Source: Tulasnella sp. 424 (Eukaryota; Basidiomycota; Agaricomycetes; Cantharellales; Tulasnellaceae). Taken from it: a DNA stretch of 64,000 nt. The notes under the pieces were generated by a model, which was not told the origin of the DNA, ran no database searches, and was given only the letters and a program-made list of their open reading frames with translations. The number at the start of each line of letters is the position of its first letter. Within the stretch, counting starts at the first letter, position 1. The position numbers were made by a program, and so were the translations under genes. Location of the stretch: the NCBI GenBank assembly GCA_019633425.1, contig WSUB01000063.1:1-64000 (forward strand), given 5' to 3'. Of this stretch, positions 14,198-25,090 are shown one piece after another.

Positions 14198-16048
14198 CTA
14201 ACTAGAGGCTAGCTGAATAACGACCGGACCAGTAGTGGGTGCCGCTGCTACAGCAGGCGGTTCGGAAGGAGCGGGAGGAGCAGCAGGGGCAGCTTCGGCA
14301 ACCTCATCCTCCTCATCATCACCAAACAAATCATCGACATCGCCGTCTTCTTCTGCCGGCTCGGCTTCCATCGCATCTTCCTCGACAGGTTTCGCGGTTA
14401 ACGCTTCCAGCATGGCTCGTTTGGACTCCAAGTCGGCTTTAAGCTTCTTGAGATTGAAGCTAGCCTCCAACCGGGACTGTAAGAGCAGGTGATTAATCTT
14501 CACGCGGGATGCCCAAATGAAAACGTGACAAACCTTGAGAACGGGATTTTCGATACGAGCAATTTCGGCAGTCTTCTTTTCAATGACAGTCTCAAGATCC
14601 TGAATCTCTTCGTACAGAAGTTTCTTGGCTGCAAAATCACCAACAATATTTAGTCTCAACGCCAGCCGGCCTGTGAGAGGTACGTACCTTGAGTAAGCTC
14701 AGCATCTCCGTCCTCCTCTTCCTCCTCGTCCGTTTCGTCTTCGTCTTCATCCTCCTCCTCCTCGTCTTCGTCACCTTCGTCTTCTCCAGCGAGAGCGCGT
14801 TCCAACTCGGCTGCCAGATCGTCGTCAGAACCTTCATCATTTTCGCCGTCGCCGTCGCCTTCCTCCATGTCGAGACCGTCCGCTCCACCAGGCGTGGGGG
14901 CATCAGCACCAAAGTTTGGAGTGCCACTACCGTCGAAGAAGTCCGCGGAGGAGCCTCGCTTGGCCCGAAGATCCGGGTCGAACTCGCTGTCGGACAGGTC
15001 AGGGTTTACGTTTTCCAGCACCTCTGTAAAGCTTGCTGTCAGGAAACGAAATAACATGTCTACTGCGAGTGAACGCACTGTATTCCACCTGGTCTGCCTG
15101 GGCATCCAAATCAAGGAGACGCTCCATCTCCTGTTCCACAATCTCAATCGCCTAGAAAACGCGAATGTCGGGTTAGTATGTTATCTTGTAGAGCTTGAAT
15201 AATACTGACTGCACGACTGATACGCTTTCGGAACCTTCGCTTTCGAACATTTCTCAGAGGTGGTGTGATTCCGTGCGGCCAAATGAAGTCGCTGATGTTG
15301 AAAGCTTTAGAGCCGCTTCCCGAAACCTCCTCCTCGTTTTCGATGCGCTCTTCCACTACGAGAGACTAAGTAATGAAAAAGGTTGAGTCGCTGCTGTCAA
15401 ATCGCGCAGAAACGACACACTTGACAAATATCTGCCACTTTGAACAACTGCTTCCCATCAAGCGTCTTCTGCGCTTCGACTACACAAGGCAAGTCCACTA
15501 GCTTTGTGGCATATTTGTTCGAACCAATGTTAAAGACCCCTCGTCTTGAATCTGCACGGGGGCTAACTGTGAAAAAAGACCAGCAAAACTCATGGAAAAC
15601 CTAACATACCCTTGAACTTGAACCACACATCTGGAGTGACGGCCCTCGCTTGCACCATTGCTCTCAACTTCTCACAATCCTCTCCTTCAGGCATCTTGAG
15701 AATGAACTGCTCTTCGAACACAAGGTCCTGATCATCCTCGTCGTCCGTATCCAATTCACGATCATATGAACCAAGAAAAGAGGTGCCAATTCCTTGTGTT
15801 GCTTTATCACCGAGTTTGAGCTTTACTTTGGCGGTTGCAACTTTTGGCTTGGCCGTTTTAGAGCGAGTGGTGCGTTCGCCGAATAGATCTGACCCAGGTG
15901 TACCTCTCATTGCAGCCGCTTCGGCTAATGTTTGCGGTTCTCTGCCAACGAACGAAGGTAACCGAGGTCGAGTGCTCATACGAGTAGGGCCTGATGGGCC
16001 TGGTGTGGATGGTGCCGAAACGTCTGACATGTAGACATCTCCGTTCAT
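14198..16048 (-). CDS. TAF7: Transcription initiation factor TFIID subunit 7
   Basis: TFIID component that binds TAF1 during RNA polymerase II preinitiation complex assembly. The TAFII55 N-terminal domain is clear: QFILKMPEGEDCEKLRAMV, then DVWFKFKDSRRGVFNIG and YATKLVDLPCVVEAQKTLDG, then ISDFIWPHGITPPLRNVRKR. An N-terminal Ser/Thr/Pro-rich leader precedes it. After the domain come a very long acidic tract (encoded about 14700-14870), a coiled-coil (TVIEKKTAEIARIENP) and an acidic/Ala/Pro-rich tail ending VVIQLASS. Several short introns interrupt it. The start at 16048 (MNGDVYMSDVS) lies in a good open frame. It converges on GAA1. Confidence 0.92.
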
Positions 16049-16269
16049 ACTGGAAGAGGAAGGGTCACTGGGGGTTGGTGGAAGGAGAGACTGTTTGTCA
16101 GACCTCAGCGGCGACTTCGGTGTTTAGGACGGTGGTCCGGACGATCAGCCAAAAAAGAACCCAATCAGCTGCAAAGAGGGTGATCGCAATGCTTGCAGCA
16201 ATTCCAGAGTAGGATAGTACATAAAATAGCATTGAGCAAGAGAGTTCCGAGGAAATACAGACAACAAAG

Positions 16270-17600
16270 CTAATATCGTCGTTTAGGTGACCGCGAGCGT
16301 TCACGGTCTCTTCGCCTATCACTGTGGGAGCAAGTCGGTCAATCGTTTTAGCAGGGAATAACAGATTAACAACGTACTCGTATCTTGAGGAGTAGCCTCT
16401 ATCCCTTTCCCGGTCCCTATGGCCCTCACCGCGGTCGTACCCTCCTCGGTCACGATCATAGCGGTCGTCTCGCGATGATCGGTAATCAGAACCTGACCTG
16501 CTCCCATATCCATTATCACGATCAGGTCGGGGGCCGGATGGGGGCATGCCGCCTGGAGGAGGTCCAGAGTGAGCCATTGAGGATGGTGCATGTCTCTTCG
16601 AACGAGCCTCTTTGAACTGTTCAAGCATTTGGCGCAGCTCGTGATATCCCAAGTGCATCTGATAGTGAATATAGCGTTAGTGATTTTTTAACAGGGCTGC
16701 TATCCGGGAGTTCCTACCTTGCCACCAAAGTGGTCCGCCAATCGTCTGTCCGAGTCGAGGACGGAAAGATACGCTCCACAAACATCGCATACACGAAGCT
16801 TTTGGTGCCCAGATGCTCCAGATGTGTCAGTGAGTTGCTGTAGCTCTCGTTCCTTCTCGGTTTTTTCGTTTTTCAGCGCCTCAACGGCTTCCATTTCCGC
16901 CATTGATTCTTCAACTCGTCCCTCCTCACCTACGGAGAAACACGGTTAGCCATTCGAATTATCGAAAGAATGATGGTCTTACCAAGCCGCTCAATCTTTT
17001 CTGTTCCGCCTTGAATGGCAAGCTCGAACTCGGCGATTTCCCTCATCTGCGGAAACAGATGTCAGTTCGGCTGCGCAGAGCACGACGAATACAAATGTAA
17101 ACAGCTCACAAGATTGGTAGTTTTTGCGTTTTCTTCTGGCGTCTTCTCTAACCGCTTGTGAGCGATACGTATTCTCCGGTCACAATCATCGACGAAGGCG
17201 AAAATGTTGCTTTCATACTCGGTTTGAAACTGATGTACTCGCGGGTCGTTGGGATTCTTCTCTTTAAAAGCTGTGAACTCGGTTTTCAGCCGTTCAGTGT
17301 GTAGCTTGGGGCAAGCGCCAAGGTCCATTTTCTGGAGACAATACGACGGGCTGTTAGTTCAAATCCAAGAGCCTACGTTCATACCCTTACTGTATTCGTG
17401 AAAAGGGCGTGAGGGCACGTCCCGCACAGGAAATTCCTGCAGACTTTCTCGCTGTCCCATGTCAAGTTGGCATCTACAGTGCCCATGGCTTCAGGCCCCA
17501 TCATTTGCTAAGAATGAAAGATTGTCAGAACCCATTTTTATAGACTTGCGGAAGAGCTTACCTCTAGGAGCTTGCGCTGCATTTCCGCGAGACGACCCAT
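16270..17600 (-). CDS. LUC7: U1 snRNP-associated protein Luc7
   Basis: Splicing factor of the U1 snRNP that helps select 5' splice sites. The N-terminus begins MGRLAEMQRKLLEQMMG, followed by the first zinc finger (VCRNFLCGTCPHALF and DLGACPKLH), a coiled-coil region, and the second zinc finger (LRVCDVCGAYLSVLDSDRRLADHFGGK) continuing into MHLGYHELRQML. The C-terminus is an Arg/Asp/Ser/Gly-rich tail. A final intron (about 16321-16376) is needed to give the RS-like ending RSRSPKRRY. The start at 17600 matches the usual Luc7 N-terminus. It is divergent from the P-loop gene at 17774, with 173 bases between start codons. Confidence 0.93.
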
Positions 17601-17773
17601 GGCTGAGATTGTCGTGTAAGTACAAGAATGTAAGGTTGGGCGAGCGGGGAGGTGCGGTTGAGATTTCAACACGCTCAACTTCCCACGTCGAACAACTTGC
17701 GGAGAGCGCGCACTTTGCATCCCGCCACGGTGCTGCCAGCTCGTTCGCAACAAATTTTCTTTTCCATTCCACC

Positions 17774-18512
17774 ATGCCCTCGTCTGAGCACCGATCAAAT
17801 CCTCCTGCTCTCAGAGGCGATGGTAATGGAGTGTACAGAATCAGGGTTGTAGGAAATTGCGGGTCTGGCAAAGTCTGGCATCCTCTCTGCGGTTCTCGCA
17901 TATTCCCTTGCTGACAGTGAAATTCGCAGTCCACGCTAGCGGCTAAGCTCTCTGAAATGTTACGCCTCCCGTTAATTAAACTAGATCAGATCTACTGGAA
18001 ACCTAACAGTAACTGGGAGATGCTTACTGATGAGGAGTTTGAGGTCGAGCTCTGGCGTCATGTCAAGCAGCACGAAAAGACAGGATGGGTAATGGACGGT
18101 AATTACCGAAAACATACCCAAAGACTCACAGAGGAACTCGTTACCGATGTTATATGTAAGAGCTCATTGGTTCTCCGGTGGAATTCCGCTATTCATCTGC
18201 TCTTCGATAGGGCTTGACTTGCCCTTTCCGCTGTACTTTTTTCGACTCTTTGTCAGAACCATGCGTAGACTCCTGTACTTGGATCCACCCACGCAAATAG
18301 GGTGCCGAGAGCAGTGGGTCATGACATTCGCCTCCAAGGAGAGCATTTTCTGGTGGGCAATAACCAATCACAACGTCGTGAGGAAGTACTGGCAACCCTT
18401 AATGACGGAGGATCTCGCAAATAACAAACGAAATTGGATACGGATTAGTGGATGGGGTTCTCAGCTCCGGACGTGGATGGAGAGCGTGAAGGAATTTGCA
18501 CGGAGTCGTTAG
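17774..18512 (+). CDS. FlaR/topology-modulation-like P-loop NTPase (adenylate kinase-like)
   Basis: Small P-loop kinase-fold protein of about 205 residues. The Walker A motif GNCGSGKST is created by splicing out an intron at about 17871-17930. It is followed by LAAKLSEMLRLPLIKLDQIYWKPNSNW, a WVMDGNYRK segment, VIWLDLPFPLYFFRLFVRTMRR and a C-terminal SKESIFWWA helix. This order is the pattern of the bacterial FlaR / 'DNA topology modulation protein' branch of the adenylate kinase superfamily, also found in fungi. The substrate is unknown; nucleotide monophosphate phosphorylation is an inference from the fold. A second intron lies at about 18155-18210. The start at 17774 is the first ATG in frame; MVMECT-type downstream ATGs are out of frame. 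Confidence 0.75.
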
Positions 18513-18787
18513 GCTGGATTGGGCCTGGCCCTGCAGCCACCCGTTAGCATTTATCATCGCTCATTGTTGAGATAGCTATCGGAAATGAAATCTCAGAAGT
18601 GTGGCCCTAAGTGCTTGAATAATTTATTGGGAATCACAGACTGTTCTCAACCAAACGTTGTTAGTGACGGCAACCGACTTCTCCGCTTTGCGTTCACACA
18701 CGGTGCCTTCCGATTCCTTCCATTCCTCTCTCCCACTCAAACTCTCGTCGCCCCATTCGTCGCACTCTCCCTTTACCTCGCTTGACC

Positions 18788-19553
18788 ATGTCGTTCGCCT
18801 TACGTCGCCTTGCCCAGCGAAGACTTTACTCTTCAGCCCCAGTCGCCCCTGCAACAGGTGGCAGCGGAGTGGCAGCCGCTGGAACTCCCAACGAATGGGT
18901 AGCTAAGCGGAATGCCGTCCAGGCTCATGCTGCCCGTACGTCCCTTAACTGCTGAGAAATGAGCCCTTTACTTATGCTGTATACTGGCGGATGTCACTGG
19001 GCTCTCTTCGTGTCGATGAAATTTGGGACGGTTAACCGGAAATTGCGGACTGGACTGAAAATGAACCGAACGATGTAATCTCGCATATAACGATTTCCTG
19101 GAATCTGCAGAGACCGCCGGAATGTGGAAGAAGATCTTGTATGTATTTTGGCTTGGACGTACACAAACGTGCTGCTAACACTCGCCGTATTGATAGCTTT
19201 TACGTCTGCGCTCCCGGTCGTAAGCTCTATTCAGACGGTGTCTCCTTCTGCGCTCGCCTCTAATTACGCTCGGCTTGTTCTTCTTTTTCCGATACAGTCG
19301 TCGTTGCGGGCGTCTACATCAAGAGGGTTGAAGACGAGCATCACGCTCACATGGAGCACCTCAAGCACGAGCGTGGAGACGAACCTCTCCCCGAGTACAG
19401 CTATATGAACAAGCGACAGAAGCCCTTCCCTTGGGGCATGAACACTCTATTCTTCAACCCAGAGGTACGTTCAATTCAACAACGATAACCGACGTTCCAC
19501 TAACACATCGATGTCAATGCTAGGTCAATAAGGACATGTCACAAGCGGCGTAG
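18788..19553 (+). CDS. COX13: Cytochrome c oxidase subunit VIa, mitochondrial
   Basis: Small inner-membrane subunit of respiratory complex IV (Cox6a/Cox13). The N-terminus SFALRRLAQRRLYSSA is a typical mitochondrial presequence. The mature part has a GMWKKIFFYVCAPG membrane-helix region, VYIKRVEDEHHAHMEHL, and the conserved YSYMNKRQKPFPWGMNTLFF motif close to the C-terminus. The small gene has at least four introns, at about 18938-19111, 19140-19198, 19221-19298 and 19465-19523, which is heavy for a protein of about 135 residues. The donor at gtaagc near 19221 was chosen to keep the conserved APG. The stop is at 19551-19553. Confidence 0.92.
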
Positions 19554-19964
19554 ATGATTGCTTAGCTGTCGTTACATAGTCTTAATTCACTTTATCTCCC
19601 CCTCCTTTAACTCTGTCAGAAGGCGGTACCTGATCTGCAGGAAGCCGGAAACAGTATCGCAGGACATCGAAGAGTGGTGGCCATAATGATTTGAATCGAC
19701 TTTAAAGGATGTCGAAGGTGTAGGCTCTTCTAGTTTCTTTCTTGACCCCGCCCCATGCCTCTTGATTCTCTGCATTTGTTCGCCCTCGCCTGATTTTTGT
19801 TCAGTCACGTGCCCCGTGTCAACTACCGTTCCTCTCTTCCCTACCGAGCTCCGCAAAATACAGCGAACGCGCACCTGTGGCCTAGAAGACTTGCTCTCGT
19901 ATCTTTATACGGCCACTCTACCCACGAACGATTAATTCCGAGGGAAGCTCTGCTCCGCGGCAAT
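19554..19964. other. Intergenic region COX13 to POT1-like gene
   Basis: Contains the COX13 3' region and presumed promoter of the POT1-like gene. An open frame in phase with the latter extends upstream to 19797, so the N-terminus could be longer than annotated. No other feature was seen. Confidence 0.45.
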
Positions 19965-22900
19965 ATGAGCGTCGGTCCAGAACGCAATGACGCCGCGCAG
20001 TTGTTTTCACCGGAAAAACGCGTCCCGTTTGACAGTCTCGATGCCATCTTCACTCCACTAGATGGGCGCCCTTGCACTTCAGATGCGTACATCGAAGGAC
20101 ATGTTCAGATGGAATGGGGGTTCAACGCCAACAACAACAACCAGAGATTCCAACTCCAGGAAACCCGGGCCGGTTCCCTCGTACAACCAGGTCCATCCGT
20201 TTTGGAGGTGATATTCGTATCCGACGCGTTGGAAAAGCAAAGGTTCATTCGCAAGAACATGCGTTTGTCGTTAGCTGGTGGGACCTTGAACTGGACTGGG
20301 GGCAAGGAGAAGAAACGCCCGAAGCTAACATTCACCAATGGCATCCGACTGCAAAAATTAGACGAGAATGGCAAGGAGGTCATTGAAACCTTTGATCTGC
20401 GTAAGCTGGTTGTCTCGACTTACATTTCATATTATCCTTATCCTTTTTTATGTACAGTCCCAACTCCACCCGACCCTCGGTCCCGGGATTGGCTGGTCAC
20501 TCCAGCTCCGTCATCGCCACCAGCCGCAGAGGTTGGTAGACCAGAAACAGATGCAGAAAAAAAGAGGAAACGCTCAATCACCCCGGAACCGGCTCCCTCG
20601 ACCATGGACTTTGACGACATCCATGTGGACGACCCAGCAGACATGTGGACTGGCTTCCCCGATCCAGATAACGAAGAAATGGATGTAGAGCGTGCCCCAT
20701 CCGCCCCTTCGACTTCCTCTGGCTCTACGGGTTCTGGTGGGCGTGCTACTAGAACCCCTTCGGTTGAAATGCCAGAAGCAGCGTCGCGAATTCCATCTCC
20801 CGATTCGTCCAAACCTCAGGTGGAACCGCCGAAGAAGAAACCGCGAATGAGTTCTAGTGGACAAAGGAAGAGCCAATCAAATCTTCAAGCGATAAACCAC
20901 AATTCCGGTTTGGATAGCCGCTCCGGATCTGTCGCTTCCGGCATAAGTGTCACAGAAGGGAAGCATCACAAAAGGAATGTGAAGAGGAAGCAGAAGGAGA
21001 AAGAGAAAAAAGCGCTAGAAAAGGCTAGAAAGACCGGTGCTGGCGATGGTCAAGCTGTTGGGAACGTGAAAGAACCATCCCCGCCTCCTCCTGCAGTACC
21101 AGCTCCCCAAGATCCGGCACTCCAAGATCCGGCACTGGAATTGCTCCCGGGATATAAATGCCCAGAGGTAACTTTCGTTGAATGTCGCTTGATCGCCGCC
21201 TGAAATTCATCTGTTTCCAGAGCACTCCGGCAGAGTACCTTGCTATTGCGGACCTGAAAAAGAATTTGCAAAAGAAGGTTTGCTTCGTCGGAATTGTGGT
21301 CAACAAGGATACGCCGGTGCGCGTCGGAAATCAAGACGGTGCGCGATATTGCTCGATAAAAGGCTTGCCAAGAACTAACTAGGTCGGATGACATAGATTG
21401 GTCTCTGGGTTTATCTCTCGTAGACTCATCGTTTGGTGAATATTCCCAGCCATTCCTAGTAAATCTCTACGCCAAGGCAAATGAGGGTACCAGATTACCG
21501 GTAATTCAAGTAGGCCAGCCCCTACTTCTCCGGTTAATTAAGGTATGGCATACGGCCTTTAAAGCGCATTTGTGTTAACCTTGGTCGCTTCTATAGATTG
21601 TAGAGAGACCCCCGGGAACATTCAAGGGTGTTGGTTACAAGGATAGCTTCAAATGGGTCGGCTACGACCCGCTTACCGACGCAACGTCGTACGGTAACCC
21701 CCCTCACACCGACGCGGCAGCTGTGGCGGGTCGTTGGCAATCCACCAGGGCGGATCGTAAATACTTCAAAGCCATCTCCGCGTGGTGGAATGTCGCTGGT
21801 CAGGGTATTATGCAAGGTCTTGGAATACCGTACTCCCAAGAAGACCGTAACACAGAGCCTCCGTCTACCTTCGACTTCCCTGTAACGCAGCCAACTGAAC
21901 TCGGCCTAGTGGAGATAAAAGATATCCCAATCCATGACAATATTCCTCATCAAGCTGTCACTGTCGATCTCGTTGTAGAGGTAAGTTTGACTGATCCATC
22001 AAGTTGGGGTGCTATCCTGAGTACAGATCCTTCATGACCAACTCGCTTTAGGTCACTCGCTGTTGGGTGCACGAGTATGCATCGAATAGAGTCGATATAT
22101 TCGTGACCGATTACACCCTCCACCCGAAATTAAAGCTGGACCACCAGACGCAGCACCTCCCTTACGCGCTCAAGATATCAGCCTGGGACAAAGTTGGAGC
22201 CGAAGCGAGCGTCCTCATACCTGGGTACTACTTGTTCAAAAATGTTCCAATCAAGCTTGACAAGGAAGGATATCTCGAAGGGAAGATCAATGACCCGAAG
22301 GAAAACGTGATACAGAAATTGTCCTCAAAACACTCGGATCTAGAAGAGCTGCTCGAGTAAGGCATTCTTTCGTCGGTCTAACCTTACCGTTCGCTCGGCT
22401 GACTGTATCGTGGGTCTTCGCTTCAGACGAAAGCAGGCACTAATCGACGGAATCGTCAATGAGAATAGCGCTGCGCTCGATGTAGAGGAACTTCGCGAAC
22501 TGGATGAGGATCAGCCGACGACGAAGCTAGTCTGCAACGAACACCCAACGGCGCCGTTTTCTCGAATTGAGGACGTGCTCGCGACAACCACTTTACCCAA
22601 CAAGTTCAGGCTCGCGGTGCAAATCGTCGACTACAAGCCTCGGAAGTTAGTTGAATGGGTACGAGGGTACTGCGAGTATTGTAAAACAGAGTACGTCCAA
22701 GTTCCCTTGATGTAGCTTCCGGGGGCCGGATGAGTAACGGTCACCCTGTTTTCCCTTCTTTTTCAGGCTCAAGAAGGAAAATGACCACTGCATTGCTTGT
22801 GGAGATGACCTAGGACATCACCTTCGCAAGTTCTATCGTTTCGCTTTCAAGGTCAGAAATAAAGTGGGGGCCGAGATGGTGATCACCGCCGACGGAAACG

Positions 22901-23243
22901 AAGCTGTGAGTTCTGAAGGCGCAAAGAGTATGGTTAAAGCGGGCCCGCTAATGGCTGCCTTTTTCCCCGGCGTCTAGCAACATTTCTTGAAAGAGATTCC
23001 CTGCGACTATATCGAGAATAAAGATTCGCTCAAGTCGTTCAAAGACTATCTCAAACCCATCCTGCCACCTCCAGAGGAGATTGATAACCAACAAATCACA
23101 ACACCCGTCATCGACATTTGCGTTGCTGCTACTTCTTCGGAAAAGTACGGCCGTACGTACCACCTTTTTGGTTGTCGGTTGATGAAGGAAGGGGGGGACG
23201 CAGTCATAAAGGGTTGAATCCTGAAGGGAAGAGCGTGGAATGA
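19965..23243 (+). CDS. POT1: POT1-like telomere single-stranded DNA-binding protein with extra N-terminal domain
   Basis: Predicted shelterin protein that caps the 3' telomeric overhang. The Telo_bind OB-fold is in the middle: YLAIADLKKNLQKKVCFVGI, WSLGLSLVDSSFGEYSQPF, IQVGQPLLLRLIKIVE. A second OB-like region follows (HQAVTVDLVVEVTRCWVHEY, VDIFVTDYTLHP). The C-terminal part has FSRIEDVLATTTLPNKFRL and paired cysteines CEYC...CIAC, a likely zinc site. Before the Telo_bind domain are about 150 residues with OB-like beta pattern (AYIEGHVQMEWGF; RPKLTFTNGIRLQKLD) and a disordered Lys/Ser/Pro-rich linker. Introns are short and clear. The last one (23153-23211, donor gtacgt) gives a stop at 23243; unspliced, the stop would be at 23217. 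The start may be 19965 or upstream to 19797. Confidence 0.78.
21107..21136 (+). repeat. 15-base tandem repeat in the POT1-like linker
   Basis: Two perfect adjacent copies of ccaagatccggcact (21107-21121 and 21122-21136) encode a repeated QDPAL pentapeptide in the disordered linker just before the Telo_bind domain. Confidence 0.85.
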
Positions 23244-23787
23244 TGGGGGCGGAGGCTTTTTCACTACCCTAGAGTACATGTATCATTATTTTTCCTCTGT
23301 TCGCTTTGCATTCGACTTCTTGGCAGTTCCTTTTTGTAGACTGTTCCGCTTACCCTGGTCATTCGACTTCTTTCTTGGTTCCTAAATATCGCGAGTTCGA
23401 AGTCTGTCAGCTCCGGCGTTTTACTACACAGGGCCAAAACCACCCCAACCAAGAAAACCTTGCAAAGGGTAAATCGATCACAAGCGCATTTTCGCGTTCG
23501 TAGAATGAGCGTTCATAAACACGTTTCAGATAATGCTTCGTGTTGACCCAAGAGTTGCTTTTGACACGTGGTTACGGTTGCCTCAATATCAAGCGCACAG
23601 CCCATGGGTTAATTGACACTTTGTGACGACTAAGTCTAGTTGTGAAAGAGTGGAGAGAGGATACAGATGGAAGATTGTAAGGAGTGGATGGCTAGCAGGT
23701 TAAGGCTACAAGTATGTAAAGTGGATGAGGAAAATGTGAAAGACGAGTCAAAGAGAGTGATTAGTAATTATGTAAGGAAGGGGAGAA
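23244..23787. other. Convergent intergenic region
   Basis: Space between the 3' ends of the POT1-like gene (plus) and the unknown gene (minus). It presumably holds both 3' UTRs. A/G-rich stretch at about 23640-23780. No recognisable gene or repeat. Confidence 0.5.
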
Positions 23788-25090
23788 CTATACGAATGGT
23801 AAGTAAGATTGTCCAGGTAAGAATAAGTATAAACTGTCAATTGATAATTGGATACGAATGTCAATGAGCGGATGTCCTTTGTTGGGGTCGGAGTCACAGA
23901 GTCCGTCTTCCCAAAGCCCACCGAGTGAACTTGCCGAAAGCCCCATGAAGCCTTGGTAAGAGCCTCCTAGTCCTGGTCCTGGGGGGGAAGCAAGCGCGGA
24001 CCCAAGAAGTACGACGGGTAGAATGGGACCGGACGGCACCTGGAGGCGATTCCCCTTGAGCTGCTGCTGCGCTCTGGACGCTCGAGCGACTCTGCGGCGG
24101 GATGACAACGCCTTGATCCGCGTCCTCGTGGTCCGGGGCTGTGACGTAGTCCTGAATCGACTCCGAGTTCGCGAGGCTGCTGCTCCAAGTGCTCGACAGC
24201 GCATCGGGCATGGCGGCGATGCGCCTTGGCGTTGGGAGGCTTGGCGAAGAAGATGGTGCGAATGATCGCTGCTGCTGTAGCAGCCTGGGTTCCAAGGGTG
24301 AGTGCCCGTTTTCGGCTGTTGACGCATCGGGCGTGTCTGGCTCGGGAGCGGATGGACGGCGAATGTGGATGGCGAGTTGGGATTGGGAGGAGTCCGTGCT
24401 TTGTCGGAAGGAAGAGACTTCAAAGTCGTCGAGTTCCGACTGCGCTTGGCTCCCCCGTCGTCGTCGTTCGCTTTCGAGAGCGTGGCTATGCGCATCTTCA
24501 CCCTCTTCTCCGCTTTCAAAGCTCCATCTGACATCAATGGGAACGCAGATGATCTTCTCCCCCATGAGCTGCCTTCCCATACAGATCATGGCCGCTCGCT
24601 TGACATCGTCTGCCGTGTAAACTCTATCTTCCCAGTCCCTGACGGGCACTTGAACCACGATACGCCACCCTTCGAAAAGGGTGATGTTCATGTGCCCTCG
24701 GCAAGGCGATAAAGAGACCCAGATGGCAATCGGGTCGGCGGAGGAAGTGGCGTCGTCGCTGTCGCTGTCCCCAGACGTGTTTTGTTGGATGGTATACGAA
24801 CGAACGTGTTGGAACGAAGATGGACGTATAGTATCTTGCGAGCTGGCTTCCTTTGGGCGAGAGGTGGAGGCAACGTCGGTGCCGGTCCGGAGATGTGCGC
24901 CCGCTGGGGAAGGTGGGTCCGAGGATGAGAAAGGGAAAAGAAGGTTGTCAGGAATGGAATGTATCCGGAGTAACAGAGCTGTCGTGTCTTGGTGTTCTGA
25001 TTCGGCTTGTGCCCCTGCCGAGTGGCAAGACGGTGCAAAGTACGGTGCACAGTCGCGGGAAAGAAGCGCCGATTGAAGATTCAAGGACAA
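23788..25090 (-). CDS. Hypothetical protein, Ser/Pro-rich, unknown function
   Basis: Not recognised. Most of the gene is one long exon encoding about 350 residues. A compact segment near residues 125-190 (IAIWVSLSPCRGHMNITLF, GWRIVVQVPVRDWEDRVYTADDVKRAAMICMGRQLMGEKIICVPIDVRW) looks folded; flanking regions are Ser/Glu/Pro-rich and probably disordered. A 61-base intron at 23979-24039 (gtgccg to cttcccccccag) joins ESPP to GPGLGGSYQGFMG and gives a stop at 23788. Without splicing the frame ends at 23894 with an Arg-rich tail that looks like out-of-frame translation. The spliced version is preferred. The start at 25090 is the first ATG of the frame. No signal peptide or membrane helix is evident. 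Confidence 0.6.

Noticed and set aside
24189..24620. Plus-strand open frame of 143 codons opposite the unknown minus-strand gene
   Set aside because: It is antisense to the long minus-strand exon, is low-complexity and matches no family; the minus frame is longer and has a folded-looking segment.
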